Source of the DNA: Pseudomonadota bacterium
GTDB taxonomy: Bacteria; BMS3Abin14
DNA length: 5,609 nt
Reading direction: 5' to 3'
Assembly (NCBI GenBank): GCA_003229755.1
Contig: QIFJ01000035.1
Location: forward strand, 1 to 5,609
Of this stretch, positions 1 to 4,908 are shown piece after piece. The first letter of the stretch is position 1, and each line of letters begins with the position of its first letter. The position numbers were made by a program, and so were the translations under genes. The notes below the pieces were generated by a model. That model worked only from the letters and a program-made list of their open reading frames with translations, did no database searches and had not been told where the DNA came from.

Positions 1-3
1 GCC

Positions 4-38
4 CGAATCCATAACCTTAATATATAGTTATGGATTCG
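4..38. repeat. 12-bp perfect inverted repeat
   Basis: CGAATCCATAAC at 4-15 is exactly complementary to 27-38, separated by an 11-base A/T-rich loop (16-26). No T-tract follows, so it is not a classical intrinsic terminator. It ends exactly where the tandem 83-bp units begin. It could be an operator or the 3' hairpin of a gene to the left of the window. Confidence 0.7.
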
Positions 39-120
39 TGAGGGAAGGGAAAACGACGCTTTTCACTTCCCGAGGAGCAAAAAGCCGCTCACGGATTTTT
101 TGCGACAATAACAAACTTTT
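38..120. repeat. 83-bp tandem unit, copy 1 (two hairpins)
   Basis: This is the first copy of an ungapped tandem duplication. Positions 38-118 match 121-201 at 65 of 81 bases. Hairpin 1 pairs 42-53 with 60-71, with one mismatch (48/65). Hairpin 2 pairs 77-83 with 97-103, extended by 84·96 as G·T and by 85-86 with 93-94 across a bulged base. The loops are 54-59 and 87-92. The copy reads open in one frame only to 124 and shows no codon pattern, so it is treated as non-coding. It may be a dispersed intergenic repeat or a structured leader of moaA. Confidence 0.8.
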
Positions 121-203
121 GTGAGGAAAGTGAAAATGACACTTTTCACTTTCCGCGGAGTAAAAAGCCACGAATGGACTTTTTACGACACTATCAAATT
201 TGA
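121..203. repeat. 83-bp tandem unit, copy 2 (two hairpins)
   Basis: This is the second copy, ending at the start of moaA. Hairpin 1 is a perfect 12-bp stem, 125-136 with 143-154, around the six-base loop TGACAC. Hairpin 2 pairs 160-166 with 180-186, plus 167-179 (G-C) and 168-169 with 176-177, leaving A178 bulged. Relative to copy 1, the pairs 44-69 (G-C) and 78-102 (C-G) have become 127-152 (A-T) and 161-185 (T-A). Pairing is thus kept despite change on both sides. Confidence 0.8.
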
Positions 204-204
204 T
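193..204. promoter_or_regulatory. Palindrome ATCAAATTTGAT abutting the moaA start
   Basis: This perfect 12-bp palindrome ends one base before ATG 206 and occupies the place where a ribosome binding site would be. The matching stretch of copy 1 (110-121) is not palindromic. A protein-binding operator is possible, but the site could be chance in an A/T-rich stretch. Confidence 0.4.
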
Positions 205-205
205 C

Positions 206-1225
206 ATGGATCCGAATACACTATCAGACAGCCAGGGAAGAGCTGTCAGGTATATAAGGGTATCGGTCACAGACCGATGCAACCTCAGATGCCTGTACTG
301 CATGTCGTCTGCAGACTTCGTTGACCTGGGGCACAACAGTATACTGTCCTACGAGGAGATAGACAGGGTCGTCAGGCTCTTCGCACCGAGGGGCGTTACA
401 AGCGTCAGGATTACCGGCGGAGAGCCCCTGGTAAGGAAGCACCTGGAAAGGCTCATTGCCTCACTATCTGAAATCCCTGAGATCAAGGACATCAGCGTTA
501 CTACCAACGGCATTCTTCTGGGCAAACTCGCCAGGAGCCTGAAATCCGCCGGACTGTCAAGGGTCAACGTTAGCCTTGACACCCTGAGGCCGGAGCGTTT
601 CGAGTGGATAACTAATCAAAGTGAGATTGCTGAAAAGGCCCGTCTTGGTGAGGTTCTCGAGGGGCTGCACGCATCCCGGGAAGCGGGACTCGACCCTGTA
701 AAGATAAATGTAGTTCTCCTGAGGGGATTTAATGACGATGAGCTTATGGATTTCGTCGCCCTTACCGAAGAAAACGAGTTTGAAGTTCGATTCATAGAAT
801 TCATGCCCATGGGGAACAACGGTTTCTGGACCCCTGACCGCGTCATCACCGCCGATGAGATTGTCAACCGGCTCAGGTCGTCCACAAATGGCCTCGAGTC
901 GCTGGGAAAGGGCCGGGGCGCTGGTCCGGCCCAACGGTACAGGATCCCGGGCCATCGCGGCACGTTGGGGTTCATTACTCCCATATCGTCTGAATTCTGT
1001 GTGGAATGCAACCGCATCCGGCTTACTTCGGATGGCCACATTAGAACCTGTCTCTTTTCGGATGCCGAAACCGACCTGCTCGCAATGATGCGCGATGGCT
1101 GCACTGATGACCAGATAGTTGCCGCCGTGGAAAAAGCCCTAAGATCTAAACCCGGGGGACATAACATCTCAAAAACCGGGCGTCAATCCACCTGCTCGAG
1201 GACGATGAGTCATATTGGAGGCTGA
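206..1225 (+). CDS. moaA: GTP 3',8-cyclase (molybdopterin biosynthesis protein MoaA)
   Basis: This radical SAM enzyme converts GTP to 3',8-cyclo-GTP, the first committed step of molybdenum cofactor synthesis, in the cytoplasm. Numbered from ATG 206 the protein has 339 residues, the usual family length. The radical SAM cluster ligands C25, C29 and C32 lie in TDRCNLRCLYC, the SAM-binding GGEP is at 71-74, and NVSLDTL is at 121-127. The MoaA-specific second cluster is C265, C268 and C282 (CVECNRIRLT then RTCLF), with R270 and R272 in the position of the GTP-binding arginines. The protein ends in the conserved Gly-Gly (338-339). A TTG at 200 adds only two residues. I prefer ATG 206 because it gives the normal spacing to the first cysteine. 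No Shine-Dalgarno sequence precedes either start. No other moa gene is nearby, and the next gene is convergent. The product call is secure, the start less so. Confidence 0.97.
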   Translation: MDPNTLSDSQGRAVRYIRVSVTDRCNLRCLYCMSSADFVDLGHNSILSYEEIDRVVRLFAPRGVTSVRITGGEPLVRKHLERLIASLSEIPEIKDISVTTNGILLGKLARSLKSAGLSRVNVSLDTLRPERFEWITNQSEIAEKARLGEVLEGLHASREAGLDPVKINVVLLRGFNDDELMDFVALTEENEFEVRFIEFMPMGNNGFWTPDRVITADEIVNRLRSSTNGLESLGKGRGAGPAQRYRIPGHRGTLGFITPISSEFCVECNRIRLTSDGHIRTCLFSDAETDLLAMMRDGCTDDQIVAAVEKALRSKPGGHNISKTGRQSTCSRTMSHIGG

Positions 1226-1241
1226 AGCCGAAGGCTTCAGC
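1221..1241. terminator. Hairpin over the moaA stop codon (possible terminator, no U-tract)
   Basis: GCTGAAGCC (1221-1229) and GGCTTCAGC (1233-1241) form a perfect 9-bp stem with a GAA loop. The stem contains the moaA stop codon TGA (1223-1225). A strong hairpin here should protect the 3' end or assist termination. The following bases are C/G-rich, not a T-run, so it does not meet the intrinsic terminator rule. Confidence 0.55.
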
Positions 1242-1247
1242 CTGCGC

Positions 1248-1275
1248 CCAATGACCAATGCCCAAAGACCAACGT
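1248..1275. repeat. Heptamer array A (core CCAA, 4 units)
   Basis: Four consecutive 7-base units start at 1248, 1255, 1262 and 1269. Each begins with CCAA and varies in the last three bases (for example CCAATGA, CCAACGT). The preceding seven bases (1241-1247) also begin with CC. The array pairs in register with array B at 1324-1351. Confidence 0.75.
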
Positions 1276-1323
1276 GCTCAACAATCAGGTGCATTAAACT
1301 TTTTACGAGATAGAAGGGTAATT

Positions 1324-1351
1324 ACGTTGGTCATTAGCCGTTGGGCTTTGG
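1324..1351. repeat. Heptamer array B (core TTGG), inverted partner of A
   Basis: Four 7-base units start at 1324, 1331, 1338 and 1345. Three end in TTGG and one in TTAG. Read against array A they are complementary at 22 of 28 positions, with the first unit (ACGTTGG) perfect. Together A and B make a long imperfect hairpin with a 48-base loop (1276-1323). The rest of the moaA/DUF362 gap (1226-1393) holds only this hairpin and its two flanking hairpins. Confidence 0.75.
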
Positions 1352-1353
1352 TC

Positions 1354-1393
1354 TGTTCATCCGCTCAAAATGATATAATAACCCGGATGAACA
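1354..1393. terminator. 10-bp inverted repeat next to the DUF362 stop (possible bidirectional terminator)
   Basis: TGTTCATCCG (1354-1363) is exactly complementary to 1384-1393, with a 20-base A/T-rich loop. It abuts the stop codon of the DUF362 gene (1394-1396) at the convergent junction. There is no T-run on either side, so termination is only suggested by position. Confidence 0.5.
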
Positions 1394-2539
1394 CTACGCT
1401 ACACCTATCCTCTTCATAACCCTTAGCATTCTGCCCTCTACCGGATCGATAGCCCTTTCGGGGCAGACCTCCTGGCAGCAGAAACAGCTTATACAGACAC
1501 TCCTGTCCACATCGCCACCGCCGCCCTCGTGGAGAGTAATAGCATTCACGGGACAGATGTCCGCACAGGCTCCACAGGTTATGCATTTTTCCATATTGAG
1601 GACCGGATAGGCGGAAAGGGACTGCCTTATCCTTCCCTTGATGAATGGAGGCAGGGAAAAATCAACTCTTTTGGCTGTAGCCGGAAGCCTGAAATCTCTG
1701 ACTGCGGCTTCCTTTATGGATAGGCCGAATGTGGTTATATGCTCCGGCAGCGATCCCTCAATTCCCTGTTCCCGTGCGCGGGCAAGGGTCATGAACATAT
1801 CAGGTCCCACCCCCAGTACCGAAGCAATCACGTGGTCCAGGGCCACGGCAGAAGGTGATGCCGCAACAATGTGGGTCCACCTGGGATCCCCCGATCCAGG
1901 ACCGTTTCCTTCCATGGCAAGAATGCCGTCCAGAATATTGAGGTCCGGCCTTACGACTCTGCTTATATCCAGTAGAAGGTCGGCAAACCTGCCGTCATCT
2001 TTTGCCCTGAGATGCCACCCCACCTTTGAAACCCCCACGACTGCACCGAAGAGGTTCTTGACGGCCATCGTCAACAGCATCAGCGTGTGGGTTTTGAGCT
2101 TTGGGAGGTTGATAAGGACGTCGAACTTCCGGGATTCTGCGGATATCTCAATAGACTTGAAAGCTACCCCGTTAGAGACAGCCACAGCAACAGGGCTTCT
2201 GAAAGGAACAACTCCTATCCCGAGATCCTCAACAACCTCGCCTATTCCATTTTTTGACAGGATCGAGGTGATGGAGCCGAAAGCAGGGCTGTCTCCGAGA
2301 AATACTTCTCCGCCTGCTTCCTGAACCTCCATGGCTACTGCCCGGACAATTTCCGGGTGAGTTGTAACCGCGGCTTCAGCAGGCTTGGCTATCAGCAGGT
2401 TGGGTTTCAGAAGAACTCTATGACCATGCTTCACAAAAGCTCCCATGCCGCCCATGGGTTCCAGGGATGCGCGCACAGCGGATCGGACGTCTTCAGGATC
2501 GTAGCTCATACAGCGGATCAGGGAAACCGGTATGCTCAC
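1394..2539 (-). CDS. DUF362 domain protein with C-terminal 2x[4Fe-4S] ferredoxin domain
   Basis: This 381-residue cytoplasmic iron-sulfur protein has no established function. The N-terminal DUF362 domain (about 35-240) shows the family signatures LLKPNLL (43-49), TTHPEIVRAV (59-68), GDSPAFG (82-88), LPKLKTH (145-151), AVKNLFGAV (159-167) and the glycine-rich ILDGILAMEG stretch (202-211). A ferredoxin domain follows, with two CxxCxxCxxxCP motifs: C319, C322, C325, C329 and C349, C352, C355, C359. C354 is an extra cysteine inside the second motif. DUF362 fused to ferredoxin is common in anaerobes, and an electron-transfer role is inferred from the clusters alone. The start is GTG 2539, which overlaps the stop of the upstream M24 gene (GTGA). 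A Shine-Dalgarno GGAG sits five bases ahead, so translation is probably coupled. The family call is secure; the biochemical role is open. Confidence 0.93.
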   Translation of the reverse strand: MSIPVSLIRCMSYDPEDVRSAVRASLEPMGGMGAFVKHGHRVLLKPNLLIAKPAEAAVTTHPEIVRAVAMEVQEAGGEVFLGDSPAFGSITSILSKNGIGEVVEDLGIGVVPFRSPVAVAVSNGVAFKSIEISAESRKFDVLINLPKLKTHTLMLLTMAVKNLFGAVVGVSKVGWHLRAKDDGRFADLLLDISRVVRPDLNILDGILAMEGNGPGSGDPRWTHIVAASPSAVALDHVIASVLGVGPDMFMTLARAREQGIEGSLPEHITTFGLSIKEAAVRDFRLPATAKRVDFSLPPFIKGRIRQSLSAYPVLNMEKCITCGACADICPVNAITLHEGGGGDVDRSVCISCFCCQEVCPERAIDPVEGRMLRVMKRIGVA

Positions 2540-3657
2540 TTTATCTCCAGATCTCTGTCGAACCGGGTCAGGTTCCTCACTTCGCCCTCAGCTGTTACAG
2601 CAACCACGTCCTCGATCCTTACACCGCCGATCCTGTTGTCGTACAGGCCGGGCTCAATGGTTATTACATTTCCGAGCCTGAGCTCGTCGCCCTCAGGTGA
2701 AACCGAAGGCGCTTCATGGACGTCCAGGCCAAGGCCATGTCCCGTACTGTGCAGAAAGCCCCGCTTCAGAACCTTCCCCGGAGCCCCTTGTACCTTGTAA
2801 CCCCTTGCCTGAAAGACATCGCACACCGCCCTGTGAACGTGTGCAAGCAAAACACCGGGCTTGAGCCTTTCCAGAGCCACATCCTGGGCCTGGGCAACCG
2901 CGTTATGCATATCCTTCACGGCATTGGAGGCCGACCCAACGACAAATGTGCGTGACATGTCGGAGTGGTATCGTGTGACACGGTCCCTTGGAAAGAGATC
3001 AATAACAATTGGTACACCGGCACTGATCAGGCCAAGTCCCCGGTTGTGTGGGTCGGCGGCCGTTCTCCCGGGAGCGACAATGGAGTCCACACAGTCAAGC
3101 CCTTTTTCAAGCAGGAAAAGCTCGATCAAAAACCTGAGCTTTTCGGCAGTCAGGTCGCTTCCCTCATACTGAAGAACTCCTTTCCTGACGGGACAGCCGG
3201 CCAGAAGAGACCGGGCCATCTCCATCGCTCCCTCGGTTTTCCTCTGCACGCTTTCTATGTACCCTATCTCTTCTGCCGACTTGACCCTGCGCCGCTCTTT
3301 AACGGATTTGCTGTCCACCTCCATATAAACGCCTTCATTTTCCATGTACCTCGCAAGGCCTACGGGAAAAGAGGGCAGAACACGGATATGATCCGCACCG
3401 TGCTTTTTCAGAAAGTCCACGGCAGCGGATTCAGGCCTGCTGTTTTTATTTTTCCTTCTTATAAGAAGATCGATCTCGTCGCATTTGGATTCCTTTTCCG
3501 CCCGTCCGTACTCCATAACCGAAACTGCAGCTATCGTTCTGCCCCCCGGCAACTCCAGGACCGCAAAAGGATCGGGACAGAGAAACCCGGTGAGATAGTA
3601 CTGGTCAGAATCCGTGTAGCTTTGGGCGAAGTGGAATAGTGGGAGCTGTGCTGGCAT
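2536..3657 (-). CDS. M24 family metallopeptidase (Xaa-Pro aminopeptidase/dipeptidase-like)
   Basis: This is a 373-residue pita-bread-fold peptidase, probably a cytoplasmic dimetal aminopeptidase or dipeptidase cutting at Xaa-Pro bonds. The N-terminal creatinase-like domain covers about 1-125, and the catalytic domain about 130-370. All five expected metal ligands can be placed: D220, D233 (in HSDMSRT), H307 (in HSTGHGLGLDVHE), E335 (in TIEPGLY) and E349 (in VRIEDVV). H204 and H314 fit the usual substrate-side histidines. The first ligand sits in IDLFPRD rather than the common DxG, a variant I associate with an uncharacterised M24 subgroup. Proline specificity is therefore likely but not shown. 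There is no signal peptide. ATG 3657 gives a typical N-terminus but has no Shine-Dalgarno sequence. A promoter-like pair ends six bases upstream, so the mRNA may be leaderless. Its stop overlaps the DUF362 start. Exact substrate unknown. Confidence 0.94.
   Translation of the reverse strand: MPAQLPLFHFAQSYTDSDQYYLTGFLCPDPFAVLELPGGRTIAAVSVMEYGRAEKESKCDEIDLLIRRKNKNSRPESAAVDFLKKHGADHIRVLPSFPVGLARYMENEGVYMEVDSKSVKERRRVKSAEEIGYIESVQRKTEGAMEMARSLLAGCPVRKGVLQYEGSDLTAEKLRFLIELFLLEKGLDCVDSIVAPGRTAADPHNRGLGLISAGVPIVIDLFPRDRVTRYHSDMSRTFVVGSASNAVKDMHNAVAQAQDVALERLKPGVLLAHVHRAVCDVFQARGYKVQGAPGKVLKRGFLHSTGHGLGLDVHEAPSVSPEGDELRLGNVITIEPGLYDNRIGGVRIEDVVAVTAEGEVRNLTRFDRDLEIK
2544..2549 (-). promoter_or_regulatory. 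Shine-Dalgarno site of the DUF362 gene
   Basis: On the minus strand TGGAGA lies inside the last codons of the M24 gene, with GGAG five bases before GTG 2539. It supports the GTG start and re-initiation or coupling across the GTGA overlap. It is the only good Shine-Dalgarno sequence seen before any start in the window. Confidence 0.75.
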
Positions 3658-3663
3658 GGTTGA

Positions 3664-3692
3664 ATTTTAACTTAAGGTCATTAAAGGGACAA
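3664..3692 (-). promoter_or_regulatory. Sigma70-type promoter candidate for the M24-DUF362 operon
   Basis: Reading the minus strand, TTGTCC (3692-3687) is followed by a 17-base spacer and TAAAAT (3669-3664), a 5-of-6 match to the -10 consensus. Only six bases separate the -10 from ATG 3657. Transcription would therefore begin at or next to the start codon. That fits the absence of a Shine-Dalgarno sequence there. The -35 matches 4 of 6. Confidence 0.5.
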
Positions 3693-3716
3693 GGGGGTTC
3701 ATCCATCGGTTAAACA

Positions 3717-3744
3717 GGGAGGAGGAAAGAGGGAGGAGGGAGGA
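3717..3744. repeat. Heptamer array C (GGGAGGA, 4 units)
   Basis: Four 7-base units start at 3717, 3724, 3731 and 3738. Three are exactly GGGAGGA and one is GGAAAGA. The array lies just upstream of the M24 promoter candidate and has no inverted partner nearby. Confidence 0.7.
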
Positions 3745-3774
3745 GCAACCTTACTCAAAAGCGCAAAGTGATAA

Positions 3775-3843
3775 AAGCCTGTAACGCAGGGGGCCGCAGG
3801 CCGCCCATTCGGGCGCACCGCAGGGTTTCGCAGTATAAGGCTT
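3775..3843. repeat. GC-rich REP-like element with short terminal inverted repeats
   Basis: AAGCCT (3775-3780) and AGGCTT (3838-3843) bracket a GC-rich segment. It contains the hairpin CGCCC-ATTC-GGGCG (3802-3815) and four copies of CGCAG (3785, 3795, 3819, 3829). Its base composition differs from the A/T-rich flanks. A small extragenic palindromic element is the likeliest reading, but the borders are uncertain. Confidence 0.4.
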
Positions 3844-3875
3844 GGGTTGGGATTAAGCAGAATAGATTATGTGTT

Positions 3876-3920
3876 GTCATTGCGAGGAATATCGCAGTTG
3901 GCGGAATGATGAAGCAATCT
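3876..3920. repeat. Intergenic repeat of the GTCATTGCGAGG type
   Basis: GTCATTGCGAGGA (3876-3888) and GAAGCAATCT (3911-3920) have complementary ATTGC/GCAAT cores. From memory this resembles an extragenic repeat seen in many environmental bacterial genomes, in which these two blocks flank a short variable middle. That resemblance cannot be checked here. Confidence 0.4.
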
Positions 3921-3933
3921 TACTTCTAGTTGA

Positions 3934-3982
3934 TCTTGGATCTTGGATTATTAACCTTGGAACCTGGAACATGGAACGTGGA
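3934..3982. repeat. Heptamer array D (core TGGA, 7 units)
   Basis: Seven 7-base units run from 3934 to 3982. Six end in TGGA; the third (TTATTAA, 3948-3954) is degenerate but keeps the phase. The array ends six bases from the stop codon of the ferredoxin-type gene (3989-3991). With array C, the GC-rich element and the GTCATTGCGAGG repeat it fills most of the 331-bp gap 3658-3988, where I see no gene. Confidence 0.75.
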
Positions 3983-3988
3983 ACTCAT

Positions 3989-4837
3989 TCATATCGCATC
4001 AAGATCCATCGGAACCCCTTTTGAGGGATCGAGGGACAGGACGATAGCATCAGCGGAACATCTGGATCCGCACACGCCGCAGCCGAAGCACCTGTCTTTA
4101 TCAACTGCAGCGGCCCCGTTCATCTCAATAGCTTCAAAGGAGCACGATTCGAAACACAGGCCGCATGCATCGCAGGCATCAGTGTCTACACTGGCCACAT
4201 ATCCCGATGGCAGAAGGTAGCGGTTCGAGAAATCCGAATCTCTCATGGCCTTTATCCCCATGCAGCAGCATGAGCAGCAGTTGCAGATCGCGTAGAACCG
4301 GCCACCCATGGCGTCCTTGAACCAGGCCGTGTGGACCCAGCCCAACGATTCGGCCCTGGCCAGAACATTGAGAGCCTCAGTTCTGGTGAGGGCTCTCGCG
4401 CCTGACGTTCCATGCTCCAGAACAAAGTCGGTGTACGGACTTCCTATAACAAGGCATACTTCCCTTGGCGTGCAGGCACCCTCACCCATGGTCTCCCTGC
4501 ACGGACAGCGGATGGCAACTATGGAACCGGGATTTTCAATTACTATCCTGTTGGCTATTTCAAAGGGGATCACCCTCTCTGGATTCTTTACCTCAACCGG
4601 AAAGTCGAGCCTGATGATCTTCTCGGCGTCCTTTTTTACCAGAACTTTGGAGTGATACCTCTCCTCGAAGTATTTCGCTACCCTGCCGTAACCTTGTTTA
4701 CCCTCACCAGCGTCAGAAGCCCACCGCAGAAACGCTATGTAATGTTTTACGAATCGAGCACAAATGTATCCGTGGAGGAAATTCGGGATGTTTCTCCAAC
4801 CGTGAAGTTTGAAAAATAATTTGGTACTTTTTTTCAT
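3989..4837 (-). CDS. cysteine-rich 4Fe-4S ferredoxin-type protein
   Basis: This 282-residue protein has 19 cysteines. The N-terminal ~100 residues are basic and aromatic, without a clear signal peptide. A first cysteine group, C111, C113, C122 and C128 (CPCR then CTPREVC), is followed by the dense CNCCSCCC run at 185-192. The C-terminus is a two-cluster ferredoxin domain with C222, C225, C228, C232 and C250, C253, C256, C260. The proline that usually follows the fourth cysteine is serine in both motifs (SCSFEAI, RCSADAI). I recognise the overall plan (CxCR region, linker ending in GWVHT, ICNCCxCCC, ferredoxin) from uncharacterised proteins of anaerobic bacteria. Electron transfer, or a third cluster bound by the extra cysteines, is inferred. 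ATG 4837 (MKKSTKLFF) is the natural start but lacks a Shine-Dalgarno sequence. Heptamer repeats flank the gene on both sides. No redox partner is adjacent, so the pathway cannot be named. Confidence 0.9.
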   Translation of the reverse strand: MKKSTKLFFKLHGWRNIPNFLHGYICARFVKHYIAFLRWASDAGEGKQGYGRVAKYFEERYHSKVLVKKDAEKIIRLDFPVEVKNPERVIPFEIANRIVIENPGSIVAIRCPCRETMGEGACTPREVCLVIGSPYTDFVLEHGTSGARALTRTEALNVLARAESLGWVHTAWFKDAMGGRFYAICNCCSCCCMGIKAMRDSDFSNRYLLPSGYVASVDTDACDACGLCFESCSFEAIEMNGAAAVDKDRCFGCGVCGSRCSADAIVLSLDPSKGVPMDLDAI

Positions 4838-4846
4838 ATTCGTTAA

Positions 4847-4874
4847 GTTGAAAGTTAAATGTTGAAAGTTGAAA
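4847..4874. repeat. Heptamer array E (GTTGAAA, 4 units)
   Basis: Four 7-base units start at 4847, 4854, 4861 and 4868. Three are exactly GTTGAAA and one is GTTAAAT. The array lies ten bases upstream of the ferredoxin-type start codon, so it would be in that gene's leader or promoter. It is complementary in register to array F. Confidence 0.75.
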
Positions 4875-4908
4875 GTAGTGCAGGAAAATTCAGATTACAA
4901 TTAGTAAC

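Noticed and set aside
200..205. TTG 200 as the moaA start
   Set aside because: It adds only two residues over ATG 206, lies inside the palindrome and has no Shine-Dalgarno sequence; ATG is the simpler choice.
38..205. Moco riboswitch upstream of moaA
   Set aside because: The known Moco RNA has a multi-stem junction architecture. Here there are two simple tandem copies of two hairpins, and I see no matching conserved core.
121..324. 67-codon + strand reading frame starting at GTG 121 inside the second tandem unit
   Set aside because: It overlaps moaA in another frame. Differences between the two repeat copies fall on all codon positions, and several preserve base pairing, so the stretch looks structural, not coding.
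28..336. 102-codon minus-strand reading frame over the moaA leader
   Set aside because: It runs through the hairpin repeats and into antisense of moaA; it has no recognisable domain or ribosome binding site.
1374..1379. TATAAT on the + strand as a promoter -10
   Set aside because: No -35 hexamer lies at 16-18 bases spacing, no + strand gene follows, and the site is in the loop of the 1354-1393 hairpin.
1638..2324. Long + strand reading frame of 228 codons
   Set aside because: It is antisense to the DUF362 gene, whose conserved domain motifs are on the minus strand; low-complexity Ser/Pro/Thr-rich translation.
2965..3639. Long + strand reading frame of 224 codons
   Set aside because: It is antisense to the M24 peptidase, which shows all metal ligands in order on the minus strand.
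3876..3920. Insertion sequence or transposase remnant
   Set aside because: No coding remnant, target duplication or long terminal repeats; only a short repeat-like palindrome.
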